Shown here: positions 54,790 to 64,000 of the stretch, one piece after another
Layout of the letters: every line of letters begins with the position of its first letter
Numbering within the stretch: position 1 is the stretch's first letter
Assembly: GCA_905220665.1 (NCBI GenBank)
Contig: CAJNAR010000146.1
Location: 248,001-312,000, forward strand
DNA length: 64,000 bases
Direction: 5' to 3'
Origin: Albugo candida
Taxonomy: Eukaryota > Oomycota > Peronosporomycetes > Albuginales > Albuginaceae
Translations under genes and position numbers: made by a program
Notes under the pieces: generated by a model
What the model saw: only the letters and a program-made list of their open reading frames with translations
Told to the model about the DNA's origin: nothing
Databases searched by the model: none

Positions 54790-55600
54790 AATTCAGTCTT
54801 AAAGCGACTTAATGCTAGGAATTATTCCTGTATCCCATATCAGTTCAAACAAATCTTTCATGCATTTTGCGAATCAATTGAAGCTGAAGATATCTTTTAC
54901 TTTGCGAGCTAAACCTCAACAAGCTCACTATTATACTTCCCGAGCTTCGCTTTGTTAAGCCCTCAGCCTTTCTGACGCAAGTATACCTCGGCCTCAATTA
55001 GTACTCTCTAATTCGATCGGTAAATACTGCTCGCATCGAGTGCTCTACGTTCTGGCTTCTTCGTCACCTTACATTACCTTCCGCACTCTAGTTCTTTGTG
55101 ACTCGGTAAGTGCGTGAATTTGAAGCGAATTCTGATTATCAGTTAGGTTCGCCTCATCGCTAGCAGTCGTTTGGAATATGGTCTCCTGATGACTTGCTCA
55201 TGAAAGCCCATTCTCTAAGAAAGTACAGATCTTTCGAAACTGTATCGGAATCGTGTTCCGTCGGCTGGTAGTCTAATCACATGAACACGACCGGGAGTAT
55301 AATAGCCAAGAAAGGGATATACTCCCTACTTCGTCACACCATTTTCCGCTAAATCGGCAATGATGCCGGCGCTTGACGCCGTGTTCAAATTTTGATCCAG
55401 CAGTAGGAGCAACCACCAACTATTCAATGACTTCTCTCGTTCCCCTTTTGTGGCGGAATTCATGTGAAACAGAGGTTGACTTTCTATCGATCAATATTGC
55501 AATATCGACGCGTGACGATAAAGGGACCGAATTGTAACGATCACCGCTGACAATCAATTGATCTAATCGCATATCAATCCGAAGTACTTTTCGATTCAAT
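54790..55600 (-). pseudogene. truncated and degenerate myosin copy
   Basis: The DNA matches separated parts of the intact myosin in the same order. 55100-55230 resembles 47550-47690 (GTGCGTGAATTTGAAGCGA against GTGCGTAAATTTGAAGCGA). 55270-55385 resembles 47845-47965 (TCGGCAATGATGCCGGCG in both). 55396-55420 resembles 49008-49032 (GATCCAGCAGTAGGAGCAAC against GATCCAGCGGTAGGAGCAGC). 55430-55570 resembles the segment upstream of the myosin at 51100-51240. No open frame survives. The motor domain core and most of the tail are deleted. Confidence 0.8.
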
Positions 55601-56014
55601 TCTATATCAAACAAAAGGGGTCAGGTAGACTTGGTTTACAGAGTGAGACATACGCACATGCTCAACTCGTGATATCACCACACACTTTGCCGGGAACGAC
55701 GGTTGCACAATACTGACGACAGTACCATCTTAGTGGGAATGGGTACAGCCATCGGACTTTGTTGATTCGTATGAAAATTGCACGATCGCTATGCTTCAGT
55801 GACATCGTGTGTGGCCTTACTAAACACTAATCTTGTGCGAAGCCAGCTTTTAATAGCACAGATACGCAATCACGGAATGTGATCAATCACATAGCTGAGG
55901 TCTGATTTGTAAGAATATTATGTATATTTAACCCATCAGAGGCGTCAGTGATGACGAGAATTATACTTCCTTAATAGCTCCCAACCATCAAATAAGACGA
56001 CTGTTTCAACGCTG
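55601..56014. other. intergenic region, nothing recognised
   Basis: About 410 bases between the myosin remnant and the DNAJC21 gene; it should hold the latter's promoter. Nothing else is seen. Confidence 0.5.
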
Positions 56015-57409
56015 ATGCGATGCTATTATGACGTGCTCTCCATTGATAGCCACGCAATGGCACATGAGATCAAAAAAGCTTATCACGCTCAGGCTCTCAA
56101 ATGGCACCCCGACAAACATCAACAAAGTGCGATGAGTATTGAGGAAGCTACTAAGATTTTTCAGGAACTCCAGCATGCATATCGTGTTTTGATAAATCCC
56201 CATGAGCGGAAATGGTACGATAATCATCGAGATCAACTTCTTCAGTATGACAGAGATGCATCTGCCGAAGATGGGAGCATCATGTTCGATCATTATACTA
56301 GGTACATTGTGTTTTGTCTTTCCAGATTCCACCTCTCATTTGATTGTAGAGATTCTGCTTTCAAAGGGTACAATGATCATCAAAAAGGATTTTTCGCGGT
56401 CTACTCTGCCGCTTTTCAGCACGTGAGACCACCAAATGATGTATAATTTCCAACAATTCAGTGCTCACGGTTTCTGTAGATTGTAGATTTGGAGGAAATC
56501 GAGGAAGGTTTGCCCAAATTTGGTAACGTCACCGATGAGCTCGGTAGTGTACAAGACTTTTACGTGAAGTGGATGAGCTTTTCAACAAAACGTTCATTTT
56601 CTTGGATGAACATCTACAGCACGACGGAAGTTACTAGTCGGATTTTTCGGCGCGCAGCAGAAAAGGAAAATAAGCGAAGGAGGGAGAGAGCAAAAAAGGA
56701 CTATAACCAGAAGGTCCGTGAGCTCGTGAAGTTTGTCCGGAAAAGAGATAGCCGCATTCTTGAGTTTGAGCAAGAAAAAGCCTCGCAACGAGAAAGTCAA
56801 CGTACATTCAAAGCACAAAGAAACTTGGAGAAGAAGGCAGCATATGAGCAGGCAAAGATATCTTTTCAACGACAGCAATTGGAGGCATGGGAAAGGAACC
56901 ACGTAGATTCTAGTGCTGGTGAGCCGGAGAAGACTGGCTCAGAGCAGTATCTTAATGGAGCGCTACCTGATTGGGTTCAGTATCCAGACGACGCGCAATT
57001 ATCCTGTGTAGTTTGTGATAAAACGTTCAACACCGATAAGCAGCTTCGAAACCACTTGTATAGCAAGAAACATGGCGAAATTGTTGCTATGATGAAACTT
57101 GATGGACATTTAGACAACTTAGTGTCTACTAAAATTGGAATTGATGACCTGCAAACTAGATTCAGTCCGTTGAATGTCATTGATGAAACAAAAATGCCAG
57201 ATCAGGTTGGCGAACAAGACAATTTTCTCGAAAAGACAATGTCTCCGGTATCCAGTGATGAGAAAATGGTGGATACGAAGGAAAAAAGACTTGCGAGAGA
57301 ACTCCGAGCTGCTGAGAAGCGTCGAGAACGGAAAGAACAGAGAAAACTCGAAAAGCGGCAAGAACGGAATGTGCTCACACATTTGAAGCGCCCTCAATCG
57401 ACAAAATAG
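56015..57409 (+). CDS. DNAJC21: DNAJC21 / JJJ1 type J-protein for ribosome biogenesis
   Basis: Three exons (56015-56301, 56350-56422, 56480-57409) give 429 residues. The N-terminal J domain includes the HPD triad in ALKWHPDKHQQ. A JJJ1-specific block follows (GYNDHQKGFFAVYSAAFQHI, then FYVKWMSFSTKRSFSW). The middle is a long charged coiled coil (AEKENKRRRERAKKDYN). A C2H2 zinc finger reads CVVCDKTFNTDKQLRNHLYS-KKH. JJJ1/DNAJC21 stimulates Hsp70 to release 60S export factors in the cytosol. The family often carries a second C2H2 finger, which is absent here; the protein ends in a basic coiled coil. Confidence 0.9.
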
Positions 57410-59856
57410 TAAGCAAGTGGCCCACAAACAGCTTCCGAGTCATTTTGGTCCCTTGATAAAAAAGAACACAATCAGAATCATTCGGCATCAATCTCGGATA
57501 GAATCTGGCGAGCAATTTCGATCATTTTTCATATATTTCGCCTTTCTTCGCCAAACGTTCCTCGTTTTTATTTTATTTTATCTCTTCCTCAGCCTACCAT
57601 GATTACTCGGAGGATCAAAATGGCAACCTCCTATACATAACTCTCGGATCCAGGCTCAAAATACACGCAATCTCGTATCCGTACAAGTTAAATTTCGATC
57701 ATCCTCCAAAGAAGCTTGAGTTGTCGATTGTGCATAGCAAAAATTGCGTCGTCGTCAGTAAATATTCAACTATCACGGACGTCTGATTCGACACTGTGCC
57801 ATTCGAGCATCTGAACGCTCCACTCATGGTGACCGCTACCAAAACCACTCACCCTGGATAAATTCACGGCTCTGTTCCTCATAATTTCGGAATGAGTGTG
57901 TAGCCTCCATATCAAGACACAGACTTTAAATCTTCAAGCAGAAATGAGCGGATAAGTGCCGCTAAAATGCTGTAGCCAATAAAGATGTCTCAATGAATAC
58001 ATGATTGTTTATCAAAATCCACAGAAAAGTGCAATATGTTCGGCGACCATGCCGATTAAGACGCTTGCATCAAGCACCATTGACCCACATTAGACGTCAA
58101 GCAGACATCATTCGATGAAGATTTGACGAACCACTTACAAAGTGATATCATCTGCTTTCTAACTCTCTTCAATCCTTTAAGTTGAGCTTCACTCATTGCG
58201 GTGGAAAACGAAAGACGATAAGAAGATGGATTCACGAAAAGATTTGATGGTGACTTGATGCAGCCATGCATACCAAAAGACTTGTTTATAAGCTACGCCT
58301 ATATATGTACAAAATACACCATGTCATATTCGGTCAATGATAGCAAACAATACTATGCTGCATAGCTGAATGGAGATGGATATCAGAAAGGCAAGAGACA
58401 ATTGAGGTGAGAACGTTGCCTTTCGAATCAGTCATTATAGGCTCCCTCACGTGCGATGACCAGAGCTCGTAATGCTTGCTTATTGTCTCTCATCTTATAA
58501 GGCTTGCAATCGAGAACCTTCATTTTCTCGCAGTCACCGCGAAAGACTCACGTTTTTGATTCTGATAGTAGACTTATAGACCAAGTTGACTATGCCCTTG
58601 TTCATACAGGCAATGGGTAACTTGATAGCATCTAACTCCGAAGCAAGGGGACAGAAAAAGGCATTTCGGAAGTTGGATCCATGTGGACCCTGCTGCTCAT
58701 ATCACATGCCAATAGCAGACCAAGTATAGAAGGTGGTCATGTGGCTCAACAGTAGCGTTGCAGCGAATAGCTTTATCAAAATTAATCAAATCCGTAGGGG
58801 AGGAGGTCAGAAGCGTTCGACTGTCTCCATGTCATGTGCGTAGTTGCAATGATGCGGCGCTTAACAAAAATTGCCAGCACGTTGACTATGGTGCTCCAGT
58901 TGGAAAATAGCACACGTGGTGCAGGTGAGTCACATGTTCCAAGTTTCCGACCCCTTGGAGTTCGCACGGCGCACAAATGTGGTGTCTGTACTTCTCTACT
59001 TCTGTTTTGCGACCCTGCGCGTACATTTCCAGACTTTTAGGGCCTGAAGGCTCTACAAAAGGTGGAAGACGACGAGATCACTTTCATGCATGCTGATGCA
59101 TTTGGCTCTGTATTCTAAACCGCTCACCCCCTCTACGTCTGGAGACAGTGTGCACGTCAAAAAAGCGGTTCTTGATCTTCTTTTAGCTTTCCATGACATT
59201 CAACCAGGTGCCGAAAAGCCAATATATGCTATCCAGATCAAAGAATAGTGTGTGGGGTCATGACTCATATTCATTATCGCCTATGCAATAATTTGATGAA
59301 AAAACGGGTAGTGCATTAAATTACTCGCAAGACAGTGCTTTGTGTCAACGTAGGCTTGTGTATTCGGGATTAAGATACATCATTGTCTAATTCCTTGCTG
59401 CACGACTGTCATCTCATTTCAGACGAATAACATTTGCGAAGGAGCAACAGATTGCGGTGATAATTTTGGCATTTTGCTTGTGATGCTCTGGACGCAACCA
59501 GCTCAAGTAGCACGCGTTTTGCTTCTACGGATTTTATAAACTGATTCCAAGATGTACATTCAAGAAGGCATTTCGTCATCGAATGTTCTTAGCACACCAT
59601 ATGCTACACTTGAAAGCGATGTATAGTTTCACTGATATATAGGGAACAGTACGAGCGAAATCCTTGAATAGAAGCCTGCTTTGCCTTTCTGTAGCTGCAA
59701 AGAAGAGTGCGATGGATCGCATACAAAAAGGCGATCGATAACGGAATAAGCAGGCTTTCCCGTTGATTCTTTCAATTATGTGCAACTCTAGGCCACTTCA
59801 CAAGCTTTCCTTCCCATAACTGAATAGGAAAGATCACGAACTCAACAATTGGTCTC
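57410..59856. other. 2.4-kb gene-poor region, no supported gene
   Basis: Open frames here (for example minus 58056-58271 with SAQLKGLKRV-like text, or overlapping frames at 58780-59040) lack starts, splice structure or recognisable motifs. The plus strand near 58820-58900 reads like a broken coding stretch. The region may contain decayed gene or element fragments, but I cannot name any. No tRNA, rRNA or terminal repeats seen. Confidence 0.4.
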
Positions 59857-61065
59857 ATGAGCATCAAGATATTGTCTTTCGTCTTTCTTCCACTTCTTTC
59901 GAGCGGCCACGAAATTCAAGCTTTCATGCAGATGATTAAGAACACTGGGTCAAGCACGTTTTTTTCCAAGTTCTTCGAAGAAGCTGATAAAGTAGAAACC
60001 GGCAAGTGCGCATTTGTCGATATGGATTTTACTTTCATAAGTGCCTGCTTTGAAGTCGCCGTTTTGTCAGCGCAAATAGAGATGGGGAAATATAGCTTCA
60101 CAAATGACGATATTCCGGTGGTTCTCGGACTTGAAAAAGCCGACCAAGACTGTCAAAATGTGGTGTATAAGGATTCAGGTGAACGGCAGCAAGAAATCGT
60201 GGGAAAGGATAATTTAGATGCTTCAATTGCAGAAGTCGAGGGAAAGAATAAGTTAGGCGTGTCACTGCAAGAAGTCGTGGCAAACATTACAGCTGTATTT
60301 GACGACAAGTTGGAGATACAGAAAGATGCTCTTAAACCGCTTATTGCCATGTGGAATTATGTGGTTTACCAAGGTACGCGGGGAAAGCCTAATTGTAACT
60401 ACTTGCGCACAACTGTGTCACGCAGGCTGCTATATAAAATGGACGAGAAAACTAGGTCGGAAATCATCAACAAAGCTTTCAAACTCCATCCAACACGTCG
60501 CGAAGATAGGTACTACTACAAAGCCGGGAATGGTAAAATCTATCCAGTTGTTATCGAAAACCAAGCTCCTGTGTATCCGGAGATGCTCGAACTTTTCAAA
60601 GCTTTAAAAAAGTCGACGTTTAGTTTGCACTTGATCAGCGCTTCAGACATTACTTTTGTAAAGGCTATGACCATGTCCAAAGATCTCGAAAGCATGGAAA
60701 TCGAAGCGCATGGCTCTGAACCCAACGATGATTCGGACAATGAAATGCTTGTCGGAAATGGCTTTACCAATGACTACGATAACAAAGTAAATACAATGGA
60801 TATGATTATAACGAAGAAAAAATGTAAATTTCTCTTCGCTGCGGGGGATTCGATGGGTGATCATCGCATGCTGGAAAAAGTTCTGAGTGAAGAGCCCAAA
60901 GGTTATGCATTATTGATCAACGGCCCCACAACTAAACTCGGAACTGAAGAGAATTTGACGAAGTTGGCGGAGCGCTTCGACCTCAGAGCTCACATTCAAG
61001 ACGTTGATGAAAAAAATACGGAGTGGAAGAAAATTATGCCGATCAAGAAGGCGACATCGATTTGA
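59857..61065 (+). CDS. secreted HAD-superfamily hydrolase, intact motifs
   Basis: An intron-free 402-residue protein with a signal peptide (MSIKILSFVFLPLLSSGHE). Motif I is VDMDFTFI (Asp55, Asp57, then Thr59), the D-x-D-x-T of HAD phosphatases. Motif II is probably LHLISASD (Ser261 or Ser263). A lysine-rich stretch after NKVNTMDMIITKKKC supplies motif III. Motif IV is AAGDSMGDHRML (Asp331, Asp335). This is the phosphoserine-phosphatase-like subgroup, here exported. It carries an internal 13-residue tandem repeat (residues 113-143) absent from the paralogue at 53281. Substrate unknown; extracellular phosphate scavenging or acting on host molecules are both conceivable. It stands outside the tandem duplication. 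Confidence 0.75.
   Translation: MSIKILSFVFLPLLSSGHEIQAFMQMIKNTGSSTFFSKFFEEADKVETGKCAFVDMDFTFISACFEVAVLSAQIEMGKYSFTNDDIPVVLGLEKADQDCQNVVYKDSGERQQEIVGKDNLDASIAEVEGKNKLGVSLQEVVANITAVFDDKLEIQKDALKPLIAMWNYVVYQGTRGKPNCNYLRTTVSRRLLYKMDEKTRSEIINKAFKLHPTRREDRYYYKAGNGKIYPVVIENQAPVYPEMLELFKALKKSTFSLHLISASDITFVKAMTMSKDLESMEIEAHGSEPNDDSDNEMLVGNGFTNDYDNKVNTMDMIITKKKCKFLFAAGDSMGDHRMLEKVLSEEPKGYALLINGPTTKLGTEENLTKLAERFDLRAHIQDVDEKNTEWKKIMPIKKATSI
60193..60286 (+). repeat. imperfect 39-base tandem repeat inside the HAD gene
   Basis: About 2.4 copies encode EIVGKDNLDASIA, EVEGKNKLGVSLQ and the start of a third (EVVAN). At DNA level, AAGAAATCGTGGGAAAGGA, AGAAGTCGAGGGAAAGAA and AGAAGTCGTGGCAAA mark the unit starts. 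The copies keep the frame. Confidence 0.7.
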
Positions 61066-62479
61066 TTTTTCGCTTCCAGCGACGCATTTGTACCGTACTA
61101 ATTGTACTGAATGCTTTTTACCGTGTGCAAGACAATTAAAAATGCATTTTTATGAATAGAAATCTGGCATGGAATTCTATTTCGTGATCATCAGAGCAGA
61201 GCGTGCCTTTCGGTGCGGATAACTTCGATGAGACGTGAGCTTTTAACAGCTTTCGTGCCGCCATTTATAACATATAATTGTTGCCTTTACAGTGTTTGCA
61301 TCCACTCGGATACAGGTCGATGTTTGAAGCCGCGTGGAAGTTGCTCATAACCTCAATTGTGTGTGGAATGCATTGTTAGGATCACAAGCATCATATATCC
61401 GTATACTGCGGTAGAAGTTGCAATGAGCCCACAGAAGCGGCCAAATCTGAGCAGGGAGTGATCTGCAACTGTTCCAATGACTCGACGTACTCAGTACAGC
61501 ATAGTCAGACCAAATACGTTGCTTCAATGATGCGGATCTCGGGGATGGAAATAAGCCTTGGCAGTCTGACGTTTCACTTAAACTATATTTTGTTACGCTT
61601 GACGTTTTTACGCCACTCTCTTCGGGCTTATCAAGATCTGATCCGTAACAGGTTTGTGGCCAGATATTGTACGCTTCAGGAAGTCCTTTAGCGGTAAAAG
61701 TTTCGGGCCCGAGAAGTAAGATGTTAGAGTATCGTTCGGCACTACGCTTTGATCACAAAATATGCGTGTTAAGAAATCATTCATCGCGGGTTTGAAAAGA
61801 AACAATGATGACAGACGTCTCACATTGAATTCTTCATCTCCTGTGGATTAAGTCGAGGGTGAATCAAAATATCTCGCTGCATGGAATGGCTCAAATATCA
61901 CGTCATCCAACGCTTACCCTTTACATGCGGAGTAAGAAGCAAAATTTGCTGGCATGCGCAATGTACATTCACTTCTAGTGAGCAGTAGAGAAAACTAACT
62001 TTAGCTACAATGACCATAGATTTTCTAATCGACTTTGGAAAAGCCACTAGCGATTAGGATGAGAAACACATCTTGTAGTATGTTCGGAGTGTCAGTTATT
62101 ACAGACGTATCGTGAGCTGATTTCCTACAGTGTAATGCCTTTTATTGTGAAGCAATTCCGCAAGTTCCATGATCAGGAGATTTGCCGTTGCGATCCGAAA
62201 ACGCATAGCATCTTTTCGTTTTGCGACATCAGATGTATTGCATTCATTAACGTACTTATGTCTAAATCCGTGCTCCATATCGTTTTGAAAGATACTGTAT
62301 TTATCAAGTCTTTCCGAGTCACTAGTCGACCGAGTCAAACAATAGTTTCCAATCACTTTTGGTCTCAAACTTTTCGCTCTATCCCTCAGCTGCTCGCATA
62401 CCTGTGCTCATCTTGTACACGATAATTCTTTCTGAGCATAGAATTTCTAGCTAATAACGTACTTGTTCAAGTCTGATCA
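61066..62479. other. gene-poor region, no supported gene
   Basis: About 1.4 kb between the HAD gene and the poly(A) polymerase. Open frames on both strands (61458-61691 plus; 61608-61823 and 62099-62368 minus) are short and unrecognised; some may be untranslated or decayed. No RNA gene seen. Confidence 0.4.
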
Positions 62480-64000
62480 GTGCATAATAAAATGCAAAGT
62501 TCACCATTTCCGGTTGCTCCATCCAAATTGGAGCAAGCATACAAAGCTATACGCGTGACTCCACCTGAACTTATGGACTTAGAGCAGTCCAAAAAATTGA
62601 AAGACTTTATGAGCAAACATTTTCCCACGGAAAATGGGGTCAATATAACTCGACGGTCGTTGATTCTGGCGGAATTACGTACGATATTTCGGGACTGGGT
62701 GAAACAAGTCTGCATTAAGAAAGGCGTTCCTGAAGAAATTGCTGCGGATGCAGGTGGACTGATTCTCGTATCTGGATCGTATCGTTTGGGTGTGAATGAA
62801 CCTGGCGCCGATATCGATACTATCTGTGTGGTAAGGCATTATTATTATTTCGTGTAAACTTGATGGGTTTCTGATGTGTGAAATGTTAAGGCCCCACAAC
62901 AAATTACAAGAGAGGACTTTTTCACTTCGCTGAAAAAGATTTTTATGCAACACTCGAAAGTCACAAATCTAAATGCCATTGAAGGAGCAGTTGTGCCTCT
63001 ACTTACGTTTGATTACGAAGAAATCAATATCGATCTTCAGATTGCCATACTTCCTCGTAATACTATCCCGGAGGATTTGAATATCTTGAATGATCAAATA
63101 CTCGTCGGAGTCGACGCGGCCACAGAAAAGAGCCTGAATGGACCACGAGTCACTGAATTAATGATCAAAGTATGTTTTCAGGGTCGATGTACAATTTCGC
63201 TTTCGACGACTGATTTTTGCTGTATAGCTTACGCCAAATCGTGACAGCTTCATCAGTGTATTACGCATAGTACGTCGGTGGGCAAAGCGACGGGGCCTGT
63301 ACTCAAACAAAATGGGCTACCTGGGTGGGGTGAATTGGTGTATTCTGGTTTGTTTCATCAACCAATTGTATCCCACAGCGGCACCAACTACGTTACTCCT
63401 ACGTTTCTTTATGGTGCTAGCGAATTGGAAGTGGCCACTAGCCATACAGGTAAGCGGACTGCTTAAGCATTTGTCAGAGTGCTCTCTAATTTTTATGTTC
63501 TACATACAAAGCTATGCAAGACCGAAGATGTCAAACTTGGTTTGGAAGTATGGAACGCTAATGTGGGGAACAACCGATATCACGTTATGCCAATTCTCAC
63601 ACCAGCATATCCATCTATGAACTCGTCCTTCAATGTGTCGACGCATAGTTTAGCTGTTATGAAACAAGAATTTGAAAGAGCCTTAAAGATTGTACAAGAA
63701 ATTTTGAACCGAGGAGCCGTAGACTGGGACCCACTGTTTGAATCTTCAGACTTTTTTGCAGTACAACAACATTACCTTGCCGTGGACGTCTATACAACGA
63801 ACAGAGAAGATGAACAAGCATGGTGTGGCTTTTGTGAGTCCAGAATCCGTAAACTTATTGAAAGTCTGGCCTATATACCCATGCTTTGCCACCTGCGGGC
63901 ATTTCCCAAGCGATTCCCACTCAGCTTTGCTGATGAAGACCACGATGAAAATATAGAGACTCCAACGGATCGAAAGAATGATGTAAAGGAAACTTCCAAG
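62480..64000 (+). CDS. PAP: nuclear poly(A) polymerase, 3' end cut by the window
   Basis: Exons 62480-62830, 62891-63169, 63228-63449 and 63512 to the window edge are in phase; introns are 58-62 bases. The nucleotidyltransferase core is complete: GSYRLGVNEPGADIDTIC supplies the first two catalytic aspartates and YEEINIDLQIAIL the third. Then come SVLRIVRRWAKRRGLYSNKM, YLGGVNWCILV and MPILTPAYPSMNSSFNVS. The C-terminal RNA-binding region (DWDPLFESSDFF, WCGFCESRIRKLIESL) is under way when the sequence ends in an acidic stretch. Canonical PAP adds poly(A) tails to nuclear pre-mRNA. The start may be the ATG at 62480 or at 62492. Confidence 0.93.

Larger units (their letters stand above)
51480..55600. 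repeat. segmental duplication, copy 2 (degenerate ORFs + HAD gene + myosin remnant)
   Basis: This is a direct copy of the 43690-51254 block in the same order and orientation. It is about 3.4 kb shorter because most of the myosin is missing. DNA similarity is patchy, with many substitutions and small indels, so the duplication is old. Confidence 0.8.

Noticed and set aside
47188..55600. Classical RxLR or Crinkler effector genes near the duplicated block
   Set aside because: The signal-peptide proteins here show neither an RxLR-dEER nor an LFLAK-type motif after the leader.
57410..59856. Retroelement or transposon in the gene-poor stretch
   Set aside because: No reverse transcriptase, integrase or transposase motif and no terminal repeats could be seen.
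1..64000. CRISPR array, bacterial operon or prophage
   Set aside because: Spliceosomal introns and eukaryotic gene families throughout; no direct-repeat/spacer array seen.

Overview
The window is nuclear DNA of a compact eukaryote, most likely an oomycete. The evidence is about 25 intron-bearing genes packed head to head or tail to tail, GT-AG introns mostly 45-68 bases long (often with a CTAAC or CTGAT-like branch site), roughly 42% GC by eye, and domain fusions of a kind known from oomycetes and other stramenopiles (FYVE-like fingers joined to F-box, SAM, TBC, ankyrin or myosin domains). A small-genome biotroph such as Albugo would fit, but no RNA gene or marker here fixes the species, and no RxLR or Crinkler effector was recognised.

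Layout. 1-1080 holds a decayed minus-strand gene. 2-15 kb holds conserved housekeeping genes: a two-domain globin, a gankyrin-like proteasome chaperone, CENP-X, an FHA/Sfi1-repeat fusion, mitochondrial GatA, a FYVE/F-box/SAM/serine-protease fusion, MED17, P5C reductase and cofilin. 15-34 kb holds a CUE-VPS9 Rab5 exchange factor, a ZC3H3-like CCCH protein, CENP-C, JMJD4, a TBC-ankyrin-zinc Rab GAP, Miro, a PTPMT1-like phosphatase and RAD17 with a RanBP2 finger. 34-43 kb holds an ankyrin protein with one exon per repeat, FOXRED1, a membrane-anchored TPP1-like sedolisin, a 4EHP-type eIF4E and eIF6.

43.7-55.6 kb is the accessory part: two tandem copies, in the same orientation, of a block made of degenerate ORFs, a secreted HAD-fold gene and a myosin. 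Copy 1 keeps the full FYVE-myosin but its HAD gene is frameshifted. Copy 2 keeps an open HAD gene but its myosin is a short broken remnant. A third, intact member of the secreted HAD family lies alone at 59.9-61.1 kb. DNAJC21/JJJ1 sits between, and a canonical poly(A) polymerase runs off the right edge.

Functional themes: mitochondrion (GatA, Miro, PTPMT1, FOXRED1, probably P5CR), kinetochore and genome integrity (CENP-X, CENP-C, RAD17), mRNA and ribosome (MED17, ZC3H3, PAP, 4EHP, eIF6, JMJD4, DNAJC21), and endosomal Rab traffic (VPS9 protein, TBC protein). Exon coordinates in the entries were derived by hand from splice signals, reading phase and remembered family conservation. Junctions I could not resolve are stated.
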